From assembly GCA_020638525.1 (NCBI GenBank), contig JACKIL010000002.1, positions 186,001 through 250,000 of the forward strand: a stretch of DNA of 64,000 nt, in the 5' to 3' direction. Under the pieces are notes generated by a model. The model saw only the letters and a program-made list of their open reading frames with translations, made no database searches and was not told the origin of the DNA. Positions 1 to 8,686 of this stretch are shown here, one piece after another (positions within the stretch are counted from its first letter, which is position 1; each line of letters begins with the position of its first letter). The DNA is from Caulobacterales bacterium (GTDB lineage Bacteria > Pseudomonadota > Alphaproteobacteria > Caulobacterales > Parvularculaceae). The position numbers and the translations under genes are program-made.

Positions 1-693
1 ATTCTTGCGGTCATCGCTGCGCCCGAGCGCCGGCAGCCTGATGAAGCGTGAAATCTTGATCGGCAGCGGCAGTAGCGATGTGAGCTTCGATCCATCCTTC
101 CGCTTCAGTGTGAAACAAAGGACGAAGCCGAGGTTCGGAATGAACGGAAACGGGTGCGCCGGATCGAGCGCGATCGGCGTCAGCACCGGAAAGATGTTGC
201 GCAGGAACTCGCCTTCTAGCCAGGTCGACTCTTCGTCCGTCAATTCCTCGCCGTCGAGAATCTCGATGCCAGCGGTCCGCATTTTCGGAAGCAGCTCGCG
301 CCAGCATTTCTGCTGGCCGTCCATGAGCTCCATCGCTTCCTGATTGATGAGCGCGAGCTGCTCGCTCGCGGTCAGCCCTTCCTGACTGAGCGCCGTGACG
401 CCTTCGCGAATCTGACCGCGCAGCCCTGCGACGCGCACCATGAAAAACTCATCGAGGTTGCTCGCAGAGATGGAGAGAAAGCGCAGCCTTTCGAGGAGCG
501 GGTGGTTCTCGTTGAACGCCTCCTCGAGCACGCGCATGTTGAACGCCAGCCAGGAGAGCTCGCGATTGATGAAGCGGCCAGGGGTCTCGCGCGTACAGAC
601 CGGCGCGAGCGGCTCCTCGCGTACGGGAAAGCCGGCGCTGGCGGGCGCGTCATCCGCCCTCGCCTCAGCAATCTGATGTCCGTCGTCAGCCAT
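1..693 (-). CDS. ppk: Polyphosphate kinase, N-terminal part (runs off left edge)
   Basis: PPK1 polymerises the gamma-phosphate of ATP into polyphosphate. The reverse strand reads open from an ATG at 691-693 to base 1 (231 residues), so the catalytic histidine domains lie outside the window. What is visible is the N-terminal domain, with the family signatures FINRELSWLAFNMRVLEEA and ISASNLDEFFMVRVAGL, preceded by about 40 poorly conserved residues. The next gene on the same strand is hdaA, 50 bases upstream, a pairing that is common in alphaproteobacteria. Family assignment is firm; full length cannot be judged. Confidence 0.93.
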   Translation of the reverse strand, partial: MADDGHQIAEARADDAPASAGFPVREEPLAPVCTRETPGRFINRELSWLAFNMRVLEEAFNENHPLLERLRFLSISASNLDEFFMVRVAGLRGQIREGVTALSQEGLTASEQLALINQEAMELMDGQQKCWRELLPKMRTAGIEILDGEELTDEESTWLEGEFLRNIFPVLTPIALDPAHPFPFIPNLGFVLCFTLKRKDGSKLTSLLPLPIKISRFIRLPALGRSDDRKN

Positions 694-743
694 CGCCACG
701 TAAAACCGCCAATTCTTGCCTGCGCCTTGAAGATGCTACCTAT

Positions 744-1445
744 TTATGGCGCCGGATCCTCTATAAAAAGGTTTTCAACAGTCTTTCTTGCGAGCGGCAG
801 GCTGATTGGTTTGCCCTCAGCGATCGCGGCGGCCCCAACGGCGTCCACAAACGCCTCTGCGGCGGCGAATGTCCTCGGAATGCGGGGCGCGGCGAATTCT
901 GGAACGGTTTCCGCCGCCCGCCATTGGCGCTCGCGAAAGCGCTGGGCGATCACGGCGCGCAGCAAGTCTTCATCCGGCTCCTCAAGGCTGATGCGCGCCA
1001 TCGCTGACAGACGCGTTTCGAGGTCGCGCAATCCTTGCGCCCATTCGACCGGCGCGCCTGCCCCCGCGATCGCGATTTTGCCGCCCGCCGCTCTTGTCAG
1101 TTCGACGAGGGCGAGAAGGTCCTTCGGAACCGCGCGCTCGGCGTTATCGACAAGAGCGAGCGGCGCCTTCCCGTCCAGAGAAGCGATATCGCGCGCATCG
1201 GTGACGGCGACGTTCGGCTCCTCGCCGATCAGATGCAGGAAGTGCGTCTTGCCCGACCCTGCGGGACCGGTCACGGCAAGCGCCGTTTCGCCAGAGCGCA
1301 AAAACTCCTCGGCTAGCGCGAGCGCGGCGGCGTTCGCCGGCGTGACGACGAAATTGCTCCGCCGATAGTCGCGTCGACGCACGGAGACATCGAGCCCGAG
1401 CTGCGCGCGTTTATATTTCGGAGCGTCGATCGTTCCGCTTGTCAT
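744..1445 (-). CDS. hdaA: DnaA-related regulatory inactivator HdaA
   Basis: Hda-type AAA+ protein (233 aa) that works with the DNA-loaded sliding clamp to stimulate ATP hydrolysis by DnaA and so limits re-initiation. Visible motifs: a clamp-binding QLGLDV at residues 15-20, Walker A GPAGSGKT around 60-67, and a Walker B-like segment LALVDNAER near 100. It lacks the DNA-binding domain of DnaA, as expected for Hda. I chose the ATG at 1445 because it leaves the clamp motif close to the N terminus; a TTG six codons upstream is possible. It sits between ppk and a DUF2066 gene, all on the minus strand. Confidence 0.88.
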   Translation of the reverse strand: MTSGTIDAPKYKRAQLGLDVSVRRRDYRRSNFVVTPANAAALALAEEFLRSGETALAVTGPAGSGKTHFLHLIGEEPNVAVTDARDIASLDGKAPLALVDNAERAVPKDLLALVELTRAAGGKIAIAGAGAPVEWAQGLRDLETRLSAMARISLEEPDEDLLRAVIAQRFRERQWRAAETVPEFAAPRIPRTFAAAEAFVDAVGAAAIAEGKPISLPLARKTVENLFIEDPAP

Positions 1446-1490
1446 CGCCTGCCGCAGACCCAAGCCCGCACTCTTCGCCGGGTGAGATAA

Positions 1491-2981
1491 TCAGTTGATC
1501 TGATCGATCTTCTCTTCGATGCCGCTGCCCACCGCAACGCCCGAAGCGTTCTCGATGCCCGCGTCGCCATCCTGACCTGACTGATCCTCGCTCAAAAAGC
1601 CACGCTTGCGCTTCAGGTTGCGGCTGCCTTTAACGCTGCTCGCGACCTGCGGCGTCGCAAGGAACCATTGCTCGCCCTCCTCAGTCCAGAAGACGACGCC
1701 GTAATTCTCCATAGCGACGGCGAGGCGCTGCGGATCGCCGAACACCTTGAGGCGCATCTCTGCGCCGCTTGGCGAAAGCGCATAAACCTGAACGGAGCCG
1801 ACAAGAGGCGTTGCGATGAGGCCGGCGCGGATCTTCGTCCAGTCATCGATCGAACGGAAGAACGCCGTCGTCTCGAGAACCGCTTCCGACGAATGGTCGA
1901 TCAGCGTGCGCTCCTTCCAGCCTTTGGCGTATTTCGCGATCGCCGATTCAATCGCCCGCTCGGCAAGGCCGGGAAAATCGCCCGACGGCTCGGTGAGATA
2001 AATCTGCGCGAGCACGTCGCCGATCTTCGCCGCGAACTCGGGCGCGGCCGAGCTATGCGAGACGTCCGCCTCGTCGCCATAGTTCACCTGCAGCGGATCG
2101 AATTCTTCGTCGGGCTCAACTGCGCCGGATTCGCGGAAGCCGTTGATGAGGCGGACGTTGAGGTTATCCGAACCATCCTGCTGGCGAAGGCGCGCATGGG
2201 CGACGATCACCTGGCTTACAGAGTAGTGCTCAGCGAGCGCGGCGAGCGCGGCCGGATCGAGCGCGAGCGCCTTCTCAGCGGTGATGATCTGCGTGTCTTC
2301 AAGGTCGCCGAGCGGCGCTGTCATCGGCGTCAGCTCGTTGATATAGGGGCGCGCTTTCCACGCCGCCATCCACGGATTATTCTGCTCCCAGAGATAGACG
2401 CTCTTGTCCGTTTGCAGCACTGGCAGGACGAGCGCCGTGCGCGTCTGCGTTTCGCTATAGGGAAGGCGCGCATTCTTCAGGAGGCGGCGCACCGCATCCG
2501 GTTTGAAGCGGTAGGTGATGAGCGCGCGGTAAGTCGTCGACGAGCTCTTTTCCGAATAGACCTCGAAGCTTGATTCCAGCGTTTCGAGATCGTGGTCCGT
2601 CAGTGCAACCGCAGTCTTGCCGCCTGCATTCGCCTGACGCGCGCCATAACCGCCAGCAGCCGCGGTCGCATACGGATCGAATTCGCCGGTCGTCGCCTGC
2701 TCGTCAGCCGCGCCGCCAGAAACCGGCGCCGCTTCGCCTGTCGCTAGCCGCGGCAGGTAGATCCAGTCTTCTTCGACCGTCACGCGGCGAAGCAGGATGT
2801 CCATCGCGCGGCGACGGCCCTGAGACTGCGCGATCGCCTTTGCCGCTGTCGCGCTTTCAGCCTGCGCCTGAACCGGCACGCGCGGCACGACGAAGACGTC
2901 TTCGCCGACTGCATGGGCCGCGCCAAGCTGCGCGATCGCCGCTGCAAGGAAAACTCCGAAAGCTGTAAGAAAATTACGCAT
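1491..2981 (-). CDS. DUF2066 domain protein, exported
   Basis: A 496-aa protein with a Sec signal peptide (hydrophobic residues 4-23, likely cleavage after AAHA). The body matches the DUF2066 family, whose role is unknown; the segment VPVQAQAESATAAKAIAQSQ followed by a GRRRAMDILLRRV-like helix is typical. It lies 45 bases upstream of hdaA on the same strand and could be co-transcribed with it. The C-terminal 50 residues are low complexity and charged. The product should be periplasmic or membrane-associated. No catalytic motif is recognised. Confidence 0.75.
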   Translation of the reverse strand: MRNFLTAFGVFLAAAIAQLGAAHAVGEDVFVVPRVPVQAQAESATAAKAIAQSQGRRRAMDILLRRVTVEEDWIYLPRLATGEAAPVSGGAADEQATTGEFDPYATAAAGGYGARQANAGGKTAVALTDHDLETLESSFEVYSEKSSSTTYRALITYRFKPDAVRRLLKNARLPYSETQTRTALVLPVLQTDKSVYLWEQNNPWMAAWKARPYINELTPMTAPLGDLEDTQIITAEKALALDPAALAALAEHYSVSQVIVAHARLRQQDGSDNLNVRLINGFRESGAVEPDEEFDPLQVNYGDEADVSHSSAAPEFAAKIGDVLAQIYLTEPSGDFPGLAERAIESAIAKYAKGWKERTLIDHSSEAVLETTAFFRSIDDWTKIRAGLIATPLVGSVQVYALSPSGAEMRLKVFGDPQRLAVAMENYGVVFWTEEGEQWFLATPQVASSVKGSRNLKRKRGFLSEDQSGQDGDAGIENASGVAVGSGIEEKIDQIN

Positions 2982-3182
2982 GCCGTTCCCGCTGCCAGTT
3001 CCCGCTCTGTGCCGACCGAAAGACGCCTATCCAGCTACCCGGCCGAATGCCCCGATTCTGATCCTGAATTGGCCCGGAATATGGCTCGACTCCGGCCTGT
3101 CGCCCTTATAACCGCGTCGCTATTGCGATGCACGCCCTTCGGACGATTGTGTATCTTCGCCGCCAAGCCTAGAAAATCCCTA

Positions 3183-3737
3183 ATGAATTCAACGCAATTT
3201 GCCGGAGCCAAGCCGGCGGTCATCGATATCAAGCTGAAGCGGATCGGCGATCTGTTCGCCGAGCTCGACCCTTCGCCGCTTGTCGAGCGCGATATCGACG
3301 ACACTGTTGAGGAGTTCCTGGTCGATTGCGCGCTCGAAAAGCCGCGCGACGCCGAACTCGCCATCATGATCCATTTGCCCGCGCCCGACGCTGAGAGCGA
3401 CGGGGAAAAGCTCACCGAGGCGATCCAGAACTATTTCGCCTTCATGGCCGATCGCGAGGCGGGGCGCATCCGCCGGCTGTTCCGCGAGGGCCGGCAGGCG
3501 CTGGGGATCGGGCTCGTCTTCCTCCTGGTCTGCGTTTCGCTGGGCCAGGCCGCTTTCACGCTCTATGGCGGGACGGCCGGGACGCTCGCCCGGGAGGGGC
3601 TCTCCATCATCGGATGGGTCGCCAACTGGCGGCCTGTGGAAATCTTCCTCTATGACTGGCGGCCCCTTCGCCGCCGCCAGCGCGTATTCGAGCAACTCGC
3701 CCGCGCGCGCGTCGAACTTCGCATCGACAACGGGTGA
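3183..3737 (+). CDS. Conserved hypothetical membrane protein
   Basis: A 184-aa protein not assigned to a named family. The first 100 residues are soluble and acidic ([20 protein letters not shown], then [13 protein letters not shown]). One clear membrane segment follows ([20 protein letters not shown]) and a second, weaker one ([20 protein letters not shown]), with an arginine-rich tail. I chose ATG 3183 because the conserved-looking part starts there and the long upstream extension overlaps the divergent promoter area. It ends 23 bases before purM and probably shares its transcript. Function unknown. Confidence 0.7.
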   Translation: MNSTQFAGAKPAVIDIKLKRIGDLFAELDPSPLVERDIDDTVEEFLVDCALEKPRDAELAIMIHLPAPDAESDGEKLTEAIQNYFAFMADREAGRIRRLFREGRQALGIGLVFLLVCVSLGQAAFTLYGGTAGTLAREGLSIIGWVANWRPVEIFLYDWRPLRRRQRVFEQLARARVELRIDNG

Positions 3738-3760
3738 GAATTCTGGCTAAGGGAACCCGC

Positions 3761-4768
3761 ATGTCAGAAGCCTACAAGAAAGCCGGAGTGGATATCGACG
3801 CGGGCGAGCGCCTGGTCGACGCCATCTCCCCCCTCGCCAAAGCCACCGCCCGCGCCGGGGCCGACGCCATGCTCGGCGGGTTCGGCGGCGTGTTCGACCT
3901 CAAGGCCGCGGGCTATTCGGACCCATTGCTCGTCTCGGGCACGGACGGCGTCGGCACCAAGCTCAAGATCGCCTTCGAGACCGGCAAGCACGACACGATC
4001 GGGATCGATCTCGTCGCGATGTGCGTGAACGACGTGCTCGCGCAAGGCGCCGAGCCGCTTTTCTTCCTCGACTACTTCGCGACCGGAAAACTTGAGGAAG
4101 GCGTCGCCGCGCAGGTCATCGGCGGCGTCGCCGCCGGCTGCCGCGAAGCGGGCTGCGCGCTCATCGGCGGCGAGACGGCCGAGATGCCGGGCATGTATGC
4201 GGCGGGCGAATATGATCTCGCGGGCTTCTGCGTCGGCGCCGTCGAGCGCAAAGACCTTCTGCCGCGCGCTGTCGCCGAAGGCGACATCCTGATCGGCCTC
4301 GCCTCTTCCGGCGCGCATTCCAACGGCTATTCGCTCATCCGCAAGATCGTCGCCGATGCGGGCCTCAAGTTTTCCAATGCAGCGCCCTTCGACGCCAAGC
4401 GCACGCTCGGCGAAGCGCTGCTTGCGCCGACGCGTATCTATGTGAAGTCAGTTCTGCCGCTCCTGCGCCGCGATTGCGTAAAAGGTTTCGCGCATATCAC
4501 CGGCGGCGGCCTCACCGACAATGTTCCGCGCGTCTTCGACGAGAAAGTCTTCGCCGCAGCGTATGACGACGCCGCGCTCGCCCTGCCGCCGCTCTTTGAC
4601 TGGCTGAAGCAAACGGGCGGCTTGTCAGACACCGAAATGCGCCGCACCTTCAATTGCGGGATCGGCGGCGTCGTGGTCGTCGCAGCGAGCGACGCCAACG
4701 ACATTCTCGTGCAACTGAAAGCTGCTGGCGAGAACGCGCGGATCATCGGCCATATCGCGAAGGCCTGA
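3761..4768 (+). CDS. purM: Phosphoribosylformylglycinamidine cyclo-ligase
   Basis: AIR synthetase (335 aa) uses ATP to close the imidazole ring of FGAM in de novo purine synthesis. Typical signatures are present: [11 protein letters not shown] at the N terminus, [35 protein letters not shown], and [11 protein letters not shown]. The length is normal for the family. The start at 3761 places the conserved YKKAGVD segment at residue 4; an in-frame upstream ATG (3734) overlaps the previous gene. purN follows after 4 bases, so the two are almost certainly translated from one mRNA. Confidence 0.96.
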   Translation: MSEAYKKAGVDIDAGERLVDAISPLAKATARAGADAMLGGFGGVFDLKAAGYSDPLLVSGTDGVGTKLKIAFETGKHDTIGIDLVAMCVNDVLAQGAEPLFFLDYFATGKLEEGVAAQVIGGVAAGCREAGCALIGGETAEMPGMYAAGEYDLAGFCVGAVERKDLLPRAVAEGDILIGLASSGAHSNGYSLIRKIVADAGLKFSNAAPFDAKRTLGEALLAPTRIYVKSVLPLLRRDCVKGFAHITGGGLTDNVPRVFDEKVFAAAYDDAALALPPLFDWLKQTGGLSDTEMRRTFNCGIGGVVVVAASDANDILVQLKAAGENARIIGHIAKA

Positions 4769-4772
4769 CCCG

Positions 4773-5438
4773 ATGGCGCGGAAGAAACTCGCCGTCCTCA
4801 TTTCCGGCCGCGGCAGCAATCTTCAGTCGCTTCTCGACGCTGCGGCGGCGAAAGACTTCCCCGCAGAGATTGCGCTCGTCATTTCGAACAAGCCGGATGC
4901 GGGCGGTCTTGCACGCGCTGAGAAAGCGGGCGTTCCGCAACTGACGATCAACCATCGCGATTTCGGCAAAGGCCCCGCCGCGCGCGCAGCATTCGACGGC
5001 GCTTTAAGCGACGCACTTGCGAAAGCCGATGTCGATTTCATCTGCCTCGCCGGTTTCATGCGCATCCTGACGGAAGAGTTCGTCGAGCGCTGGCGCGGCA
5101 AGCTGATCAACATCCACCCTTCGCTGCTCCCTTCCTTCAAGGGGCTCGACGTGCATGAGCGAATGATCGAGGCAGGCGTCAAGATCGCCGGCTGCACCGT
5201 GCACTTCGTCACGGCGGAGATGGACGCCGGGCCGATCATCGGCCAAGCCGCCGTGCCGGTGATGCCGGGGGACGACGCCGACACGCTTGCAGCGCGCATC
5301 CTGACCGAAGAGCATCGGCTCTATCCGGCCTGCGTGAAGCTTCTCGCGGAAGGCAAAGCGCGCCTCACCGCCAAAGGGGTCGTCGAATTCGATTCTGATG
5401 TCGGCGCCGGCGCGCCTTTGCTCAATCCCGCGCCTTAG
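4773..5438 (+). CDS. purN: Phosphoribosylglycinamide formyltransferase
   Basis: GAR transformylase (221 aa), which passes a formyl group from 10-formyl-THF to GAR in purine synthesis. The N-terminal phosphate-binding loop SGRGSNLQSL (11-20) and the catalytic trio N113, H115 (INIHPSLLPSF) and D151 (AEMDAGPII) are intact. It follows purM by 4 bases. Its stop codon overlaps the stop region of the convergent DUF1499 gene by 4 bases, so there is no room for a conventional terminator between them. Confidence 0.96.
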   Translation: MARKKLAVLISGRGSNLQSLLDAAAAKDFPAEIALVISNKPDAGGLARAEKAGVPQLTINHRDFGKGPAARAAFDGALSDALAKADVDFICLAGFMRILTEEFVERWRGKLINIHPSLLPSFKGLDVHERMIEAGVKIAGCTVHFVTAEMDAGPIIGQAAVPVMPGDDADTLAARILTEEHRLYPACVKLLAEGKARLTAKGVVEFDSDVGAGAPLLNPAP

Positions 5439-6199
5439 ACAGCCGCATCGAGCTTCTTCAGAAATTCACGCACCCGCGTAGCGTTCGCGCCAAGATCAGA
5501 AAGGCCGACGCGCGACTTCGAACGAATGTCGACGCGCGTTCCGTCATTTTCAGTCGGCGTCAGGCGAACGATGAAGTCGTCGGTGAAACCGAACCAGAGC
5601 GAGGTCGCGGTCGCTTCGATGCGCCAGCCGCTGCCGCTTTCATCGCTCACTGGCCCTTCGGCGATCGTCTTGAGTTTCATTTGTGCAAGCACTCCGCGTG
5701 CGGCGAGCGTCGTTTTCTCGACAGGCGCTTCGAGGAGCAGCGGCTGGATATCCGGGAACGCTTCCATCTGCGCTTCTGCGACTGTCTTGTCGGAATTGCG
5801 GACGAGTTCGTCGCCGACATATTCTGGAGGATTTTTCCGTTCTGCGTTCGCGCCCGCGACGATCTCCGGCGGATGCTCGAAATCCGTCGTGATGTCGTGG
5901 ATGAACGGATTTGAAAGCGCCATCTCGCGCATCTTGATCGGCGCATAGCCCGCAGCGCCCGCAGCAATGAGCGCGACAAGGGCGAGCGGCGCGAGGCTGC
6001 GCGCCTTCCAGAGCGCCAGCAGAAAAGCAAGCGCGGCGCCGGCGGCTGCGACTAGCACCGGGAGCGCGAGAAAGTTCCGCATCCAGCCGAGCGCCGTCGC
6101 ATAGTCCCAGAGGCCGAAACGCGTGCCCGGCCCAAGGGTGGCGAGAGCCGCGGCGAGCACAAGAGCGGCGACAGAAAGAATGATGACGATCAGACGCAT
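5435..6199 (-). CDS. DUF1499 family membrane protein
   Basis: A 254-aa protein with three hydrophobic N-terminal segments (about residues 2-22, 40-65 and 70-88) and a soluble C-terminal DUF1499 domain beginning near IHDITTDFEHPPEIV. The domain ends with the usual alternating pattern FGFTDDFIVRLTP and DIRSKSRVGLSDLGANATRV. The family is widespread in proteobacteria and has no assigned activity. It is convergent with purN. The start ATG at 6199 is directly followed by the first membrane segment. Confidence 0.85.
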   Translation of the reverse strand: MRLIVIILSVAALVLAAALATLGPGTRFGLWDYATALGWMRNFLALPVLVAAAGAALAFLLALWKARSLAPLALVALIAAGAAGYAPIKMREMALSNPFIHDITTDFEHPPEIVAGANAERKNPPEYVGDELVRNSDKTVAEAQMEAFPDIQPLLLEAPVEKTTLAARGVLAQMKLKTIAEGPVSDESGSGWRIEATATSLWFGFTDDFIVRLTPTENDGTRVDIRSKSRVGLSDLGANATRVREFLKKLDAAV

Positions 6200-6363
6200 A
6201 GGCCCCCTCCTCGGCGGAAACGCCCGCTTTCGGGGCGCTGCGCGGGATCATAGGCCGTCTCGGGCCGAAAGCCATGCGGAGGCCGCACCGCCTTGCAATC
6301 GGCGAGGCGCTTCTTACGTCACTAGCGCGTGAGCAAGCGCCGCATGAGCTAAGGACCGCGACA

Positions 6364-6681
6364 ATGCCCCGTCCAGTGACCGTTACGATTTCCCATGACC
6401 TCGGCAAGGAAGAAGCGCGCCGACGGATCGATGAAGGCTTTGCGAAATTCCGCTCAAGCCTGACTGGCGGCATGATGTTCAAGTTCGCCGAAGAATGGAC
6501 CGGCGAAGACCAGCTCTCTTTCACCGCCAAGGGTCTCGGACAGACTATCGTCGGCAGGCTCGATGTCTTTCCGCAGCACATCCGCATCGAGGCGACCTTG
6601 CCGAATCTCCTTGCTGGAATCGCCGAGGCGATCACCGGCAAGATGGAGCATGAAGGCAAGCTGCTGCTCGAGAAGAAATAG
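6364..6681 (+). CDS. Polyhydroxyalkanoic acid system family protein
   Basis: A 105-aa protein resembling the small PHA_gran_rgn family, associated with polyhydroxyalkanoate granules. It opens with TVTISHDLGKEEARRRIDEG and carries the usual hydrophobic core (FTAKGLGQTIVGRLDVFPQH) and the helix LLAGIAEAITGKMEHEGKLLLEKK. The ATG at 6364 is preferred over an upstream in-frame start because conservation begins there. No PHA synthase or phasin gene is nearby, so the granule link is from family knowledge only. Confidence 0.75.
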   Translation: MPRPVTVTISHDLGKEEARRRIDEGFAKFRSSLTGGMMFKFAEEWTGEDQLSFTAKGLGQTIVGRLDVFPQHIRIEATLPNLLAGIAEAITGKMEHEGKLLLEKK

Positions 6682-6868
6682 CCCCGCCTTTCGCATTGCA
6701 GCAACGCGCGCGGATTGACGCGCGTGTCAGTGCGGCCCAAGATCATTAAGAAGCGAGACTGTGCGCGCGGGGGCGCGAGCAGGTCTGTAGCGTAATTCCC
6801 GAAAGTCAGTGTTGCGTTGTGCATGAACGCCGGCCCGCAAGGCCGGCTCGCCATGAGGGGCGCAGACC

Positions 6869-7210
6869 ATGCTTCGGTTTTCCATTTCAACTTCAGCGCT
6901 TGCAGTCGCTGCGGCGATCGCCCTTTCGGGCTGCGCGCTCACGGGCGCTAGCACCGCGACTAACACGGCGAGTGAAGAAGGCGCGCGCGATGCGCGCCTT
7001 GTCGCAGGCGGCGCCGTCCAACCGGTTTCCTACCGCAAGCCGCCCACCCTTCGCGTCTCGCGACCGGTCGGCCTTGCGCCCTGCGCGCAAGGCGCCTTCG
7101 CCACGGACGATTGCTGGCGCAAAGGCGATGAACACATCCTCTTCCCGAGCGACGCCCCGCTCGGCGAGCCTAGCGCACTTGTTTCTCCAGTCCCCTCTGA
7201 CGCCGACTAG
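6869..7210 (+). CDS. Predicted lipoprotein, small
   Basis: A 113-aa protein with a short signal peptide and a lipobox ALSGC (Cys at residue 22), so it should be lipidated and kept in the envelope. After a Ser/Thr/Ala-rich linker the mature part has two further cysteines (LAPCAQGAFATDDCW) that could form a disulfide. No family is recognised. A strong hairpin follows at 7243-7265. Confidence 0.6.
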   Translation: MLRFSISTSALAVAAAIALSGCALTGASTATNTASEEGARDARLVAGGAVQPVSYRKPPTLRVSRPVGLAPCAQGAFATDDCWRKGDEHILFPSDAPLGEPSALVSPVPSDAD

Positions 7211-7242
7211 GCGCCTCCACCAGCCAAACGCAAAAAAGAAAA

Positions 7243-7270
7243 CCTGCGGCGAGTCTCGCCGCAGGTTTTT
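7243..7270. terminator. Bidirectional intrinsic terminator
   Basis: A 10-bp stem, CCTGCGGCGA pairing with TCGCCGCAGG, and a 3-base loop (7253-7255). T residues follow on the plus strand (7266-7270) and an A-rich run precedes it (7231-7242), which reads as T on the minus strand. It lies between the convergent lipoprotein gene and the M20 peptidase gene and can serve both. Confidence 0.88.
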
Positions 7271-7297
7271 CATTTCATTCGAACAGAACGCGCTGCG

Positions 7298-8686
7298 TTA
7301 CTCAGCGCTCTGCGGCTTCAGGAGTTCGATTGCGGCCGACGTCATCGACTGGACGCCCAGCTTCAGGGCAGGTTCCGGAAGCGGCGCATAGAAAGGCGAA
7401 TGGTTCGCCGGCGGCTTCGGCCCTTTGCCTTCCTGAGCGGCCTTGAAGACTTTCGGATCGGCGCCGCCGACCCAGAAGATCACCGCCGGAATTTTATCGG
7501 CCGTGCGCGAGAACATGCTGAAGTCTTCGCCGCCCATGCTCGGCGGGCGCTCATAGACGCGCTCTTCGCCAATGCTCGCCGCGACAGCGCCCATGACGCG
7601 CGTCGTCAGCGCGGGTTCGTTATAGGTCGACGGCGTGTAATCCGGCTCGATGGAGACTTCCGGCGCAAGATTTTCCGGAAGCCCGGCGGACTCGGCCTGC
7701 GCGAGCGCAATGCGCTTGATGCCAGAAAGCAGCTGCGCGCGCACATCGTCCTCATAGGAGCGCACCGTGATCTTCAGGTTCGCTTCATCGGGAATGATGT
7801 TGTGCTTGTAACCCGCCTGGAACGCGCCAACCGTGACGACCCCCGCCTTCAGCGGATCGAGTTCGCGCGAGACCAGCGTTTGCAGGGCGTTGACGATCTC
7901 CGCGCCGACGACGATCGGGTCCTTGCCCATTTGCGGCGCTGAACCATGCGCGCCGACGCCGTGGATCTTGATGTCGACGCTGTCGACATTGGCGAGCGCA
8001 AAGCCCGGCGTGTAGGTGATGGCGCCAGCCGGGTCCCAGCCTGACGTGTGTTCGGCGATGATGAAATCAGGTTTCGGGAAGCGCTTGAAAAGCCCGTCCT
8101 CGATCATCGCATGCGCGCCAAGGCCGATCTCTTCCGCAGGCTGAACGACGAGAACGAGCGTTCCCTTCCACTGGTCTTTCATGGCCACGAGACGGCGCGC
8201 CGTGCCGACCATGATGGCGATGTGGCTGTCATGCGAACAGGCGTGCATGACCGGGGCCGTCTGGCCCTGATAGTCCGTCGTGACGACTTTGCTCGCATAA
8301 GGAAGGCCGGTTTTTTCTTCGAGCGGCAGCGCATCCATGTCCGCACGGATCATCAGGGTCGGGCCTTCGCCGTTCTTCATGACCGCGACGACGCCGTAAC
8401 CGCCGACGCCCGGAAGAAGCTCGGCGCCGCTTTCCTTGACCTTCTTCTGCACCCACGCGTCGCCGACGCGCGTCGTCACATCAAAACCGAGCGCAGTCAG
8501 TTCTTCGGCCATGCGGGCGGAAGTTTTTTCTTCCTTGAAAGAAAGCTCAGGGTTCTCGTGGAAGTGCTTGTAGAGATCGAAGACGTAAGGATAGTCCGCC
8601 GCCACATCTTCGCTCAGCCCTGCGAAAGCGGGCGCGGCGGAAAGAATGAAGGCGGACGCGACGGTCGTCAGAAGGGTGCGTTTCAC
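7298..8686 (-). CDS. Exported M20-family metallopeptidase/amidohydrolase
   Basis: A 462-aa protein with a Sec signal peptide (cleavage probably after APAFA). It is of the M20D type, which hydrolyses N-acyl amino acids and related amides. Metal-site segments are visible: RADMDALPLEEKTG, HACSHDSHIAIM and PAEEIGLGAHAMIEDG. The usual HACGHD is HACSHD here. It starts with GTG overlapping the stop of the upstream amidohydrolase gene (GTGA), so the two hydrolases are translationally coupled and probably act together in the periplasm. Confidence 0.88.
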   Translation of the reverse strand: MKRTLLTTVASAFILSAAPAFAGLSEDVAADYPYVFDLYKHFHENPELSFKEEKTSARMAEELTALGFDVTTRVGDAWVQKKVKESGAELLPGVGGYGVVAVMKNGEGPTLMIRADMDALPLEEKTGLPYASKVVTTDYQGQTAPVMHACSHDSHIAIMVGTARRLVAMKDQWKGTLVLVVQPAEEIGLGAHAMIEDGLFKRFPKPDFIIAEHTSGWDPAGAITYTPGFALANVDSVDIKIHGVGAHGSAPQMGKDPIVVGAEIVNALQTLVSRELDPLKAGVVTVGAFQAGYKHNIIPDEANLKITVRSYEDDVRAQLLSGIKRIALAQAESAGLPENLAPEVSIEPDYTPSTYNEPALTTRVMGAVAASIGEERVYERPPSMGGEDFSMFSRTADKIPAVIFWVGGADPKVFKAAQEGKGPKPPANHSPFYAPLPEPALKLGVQSMTSAAIELLKPQSAE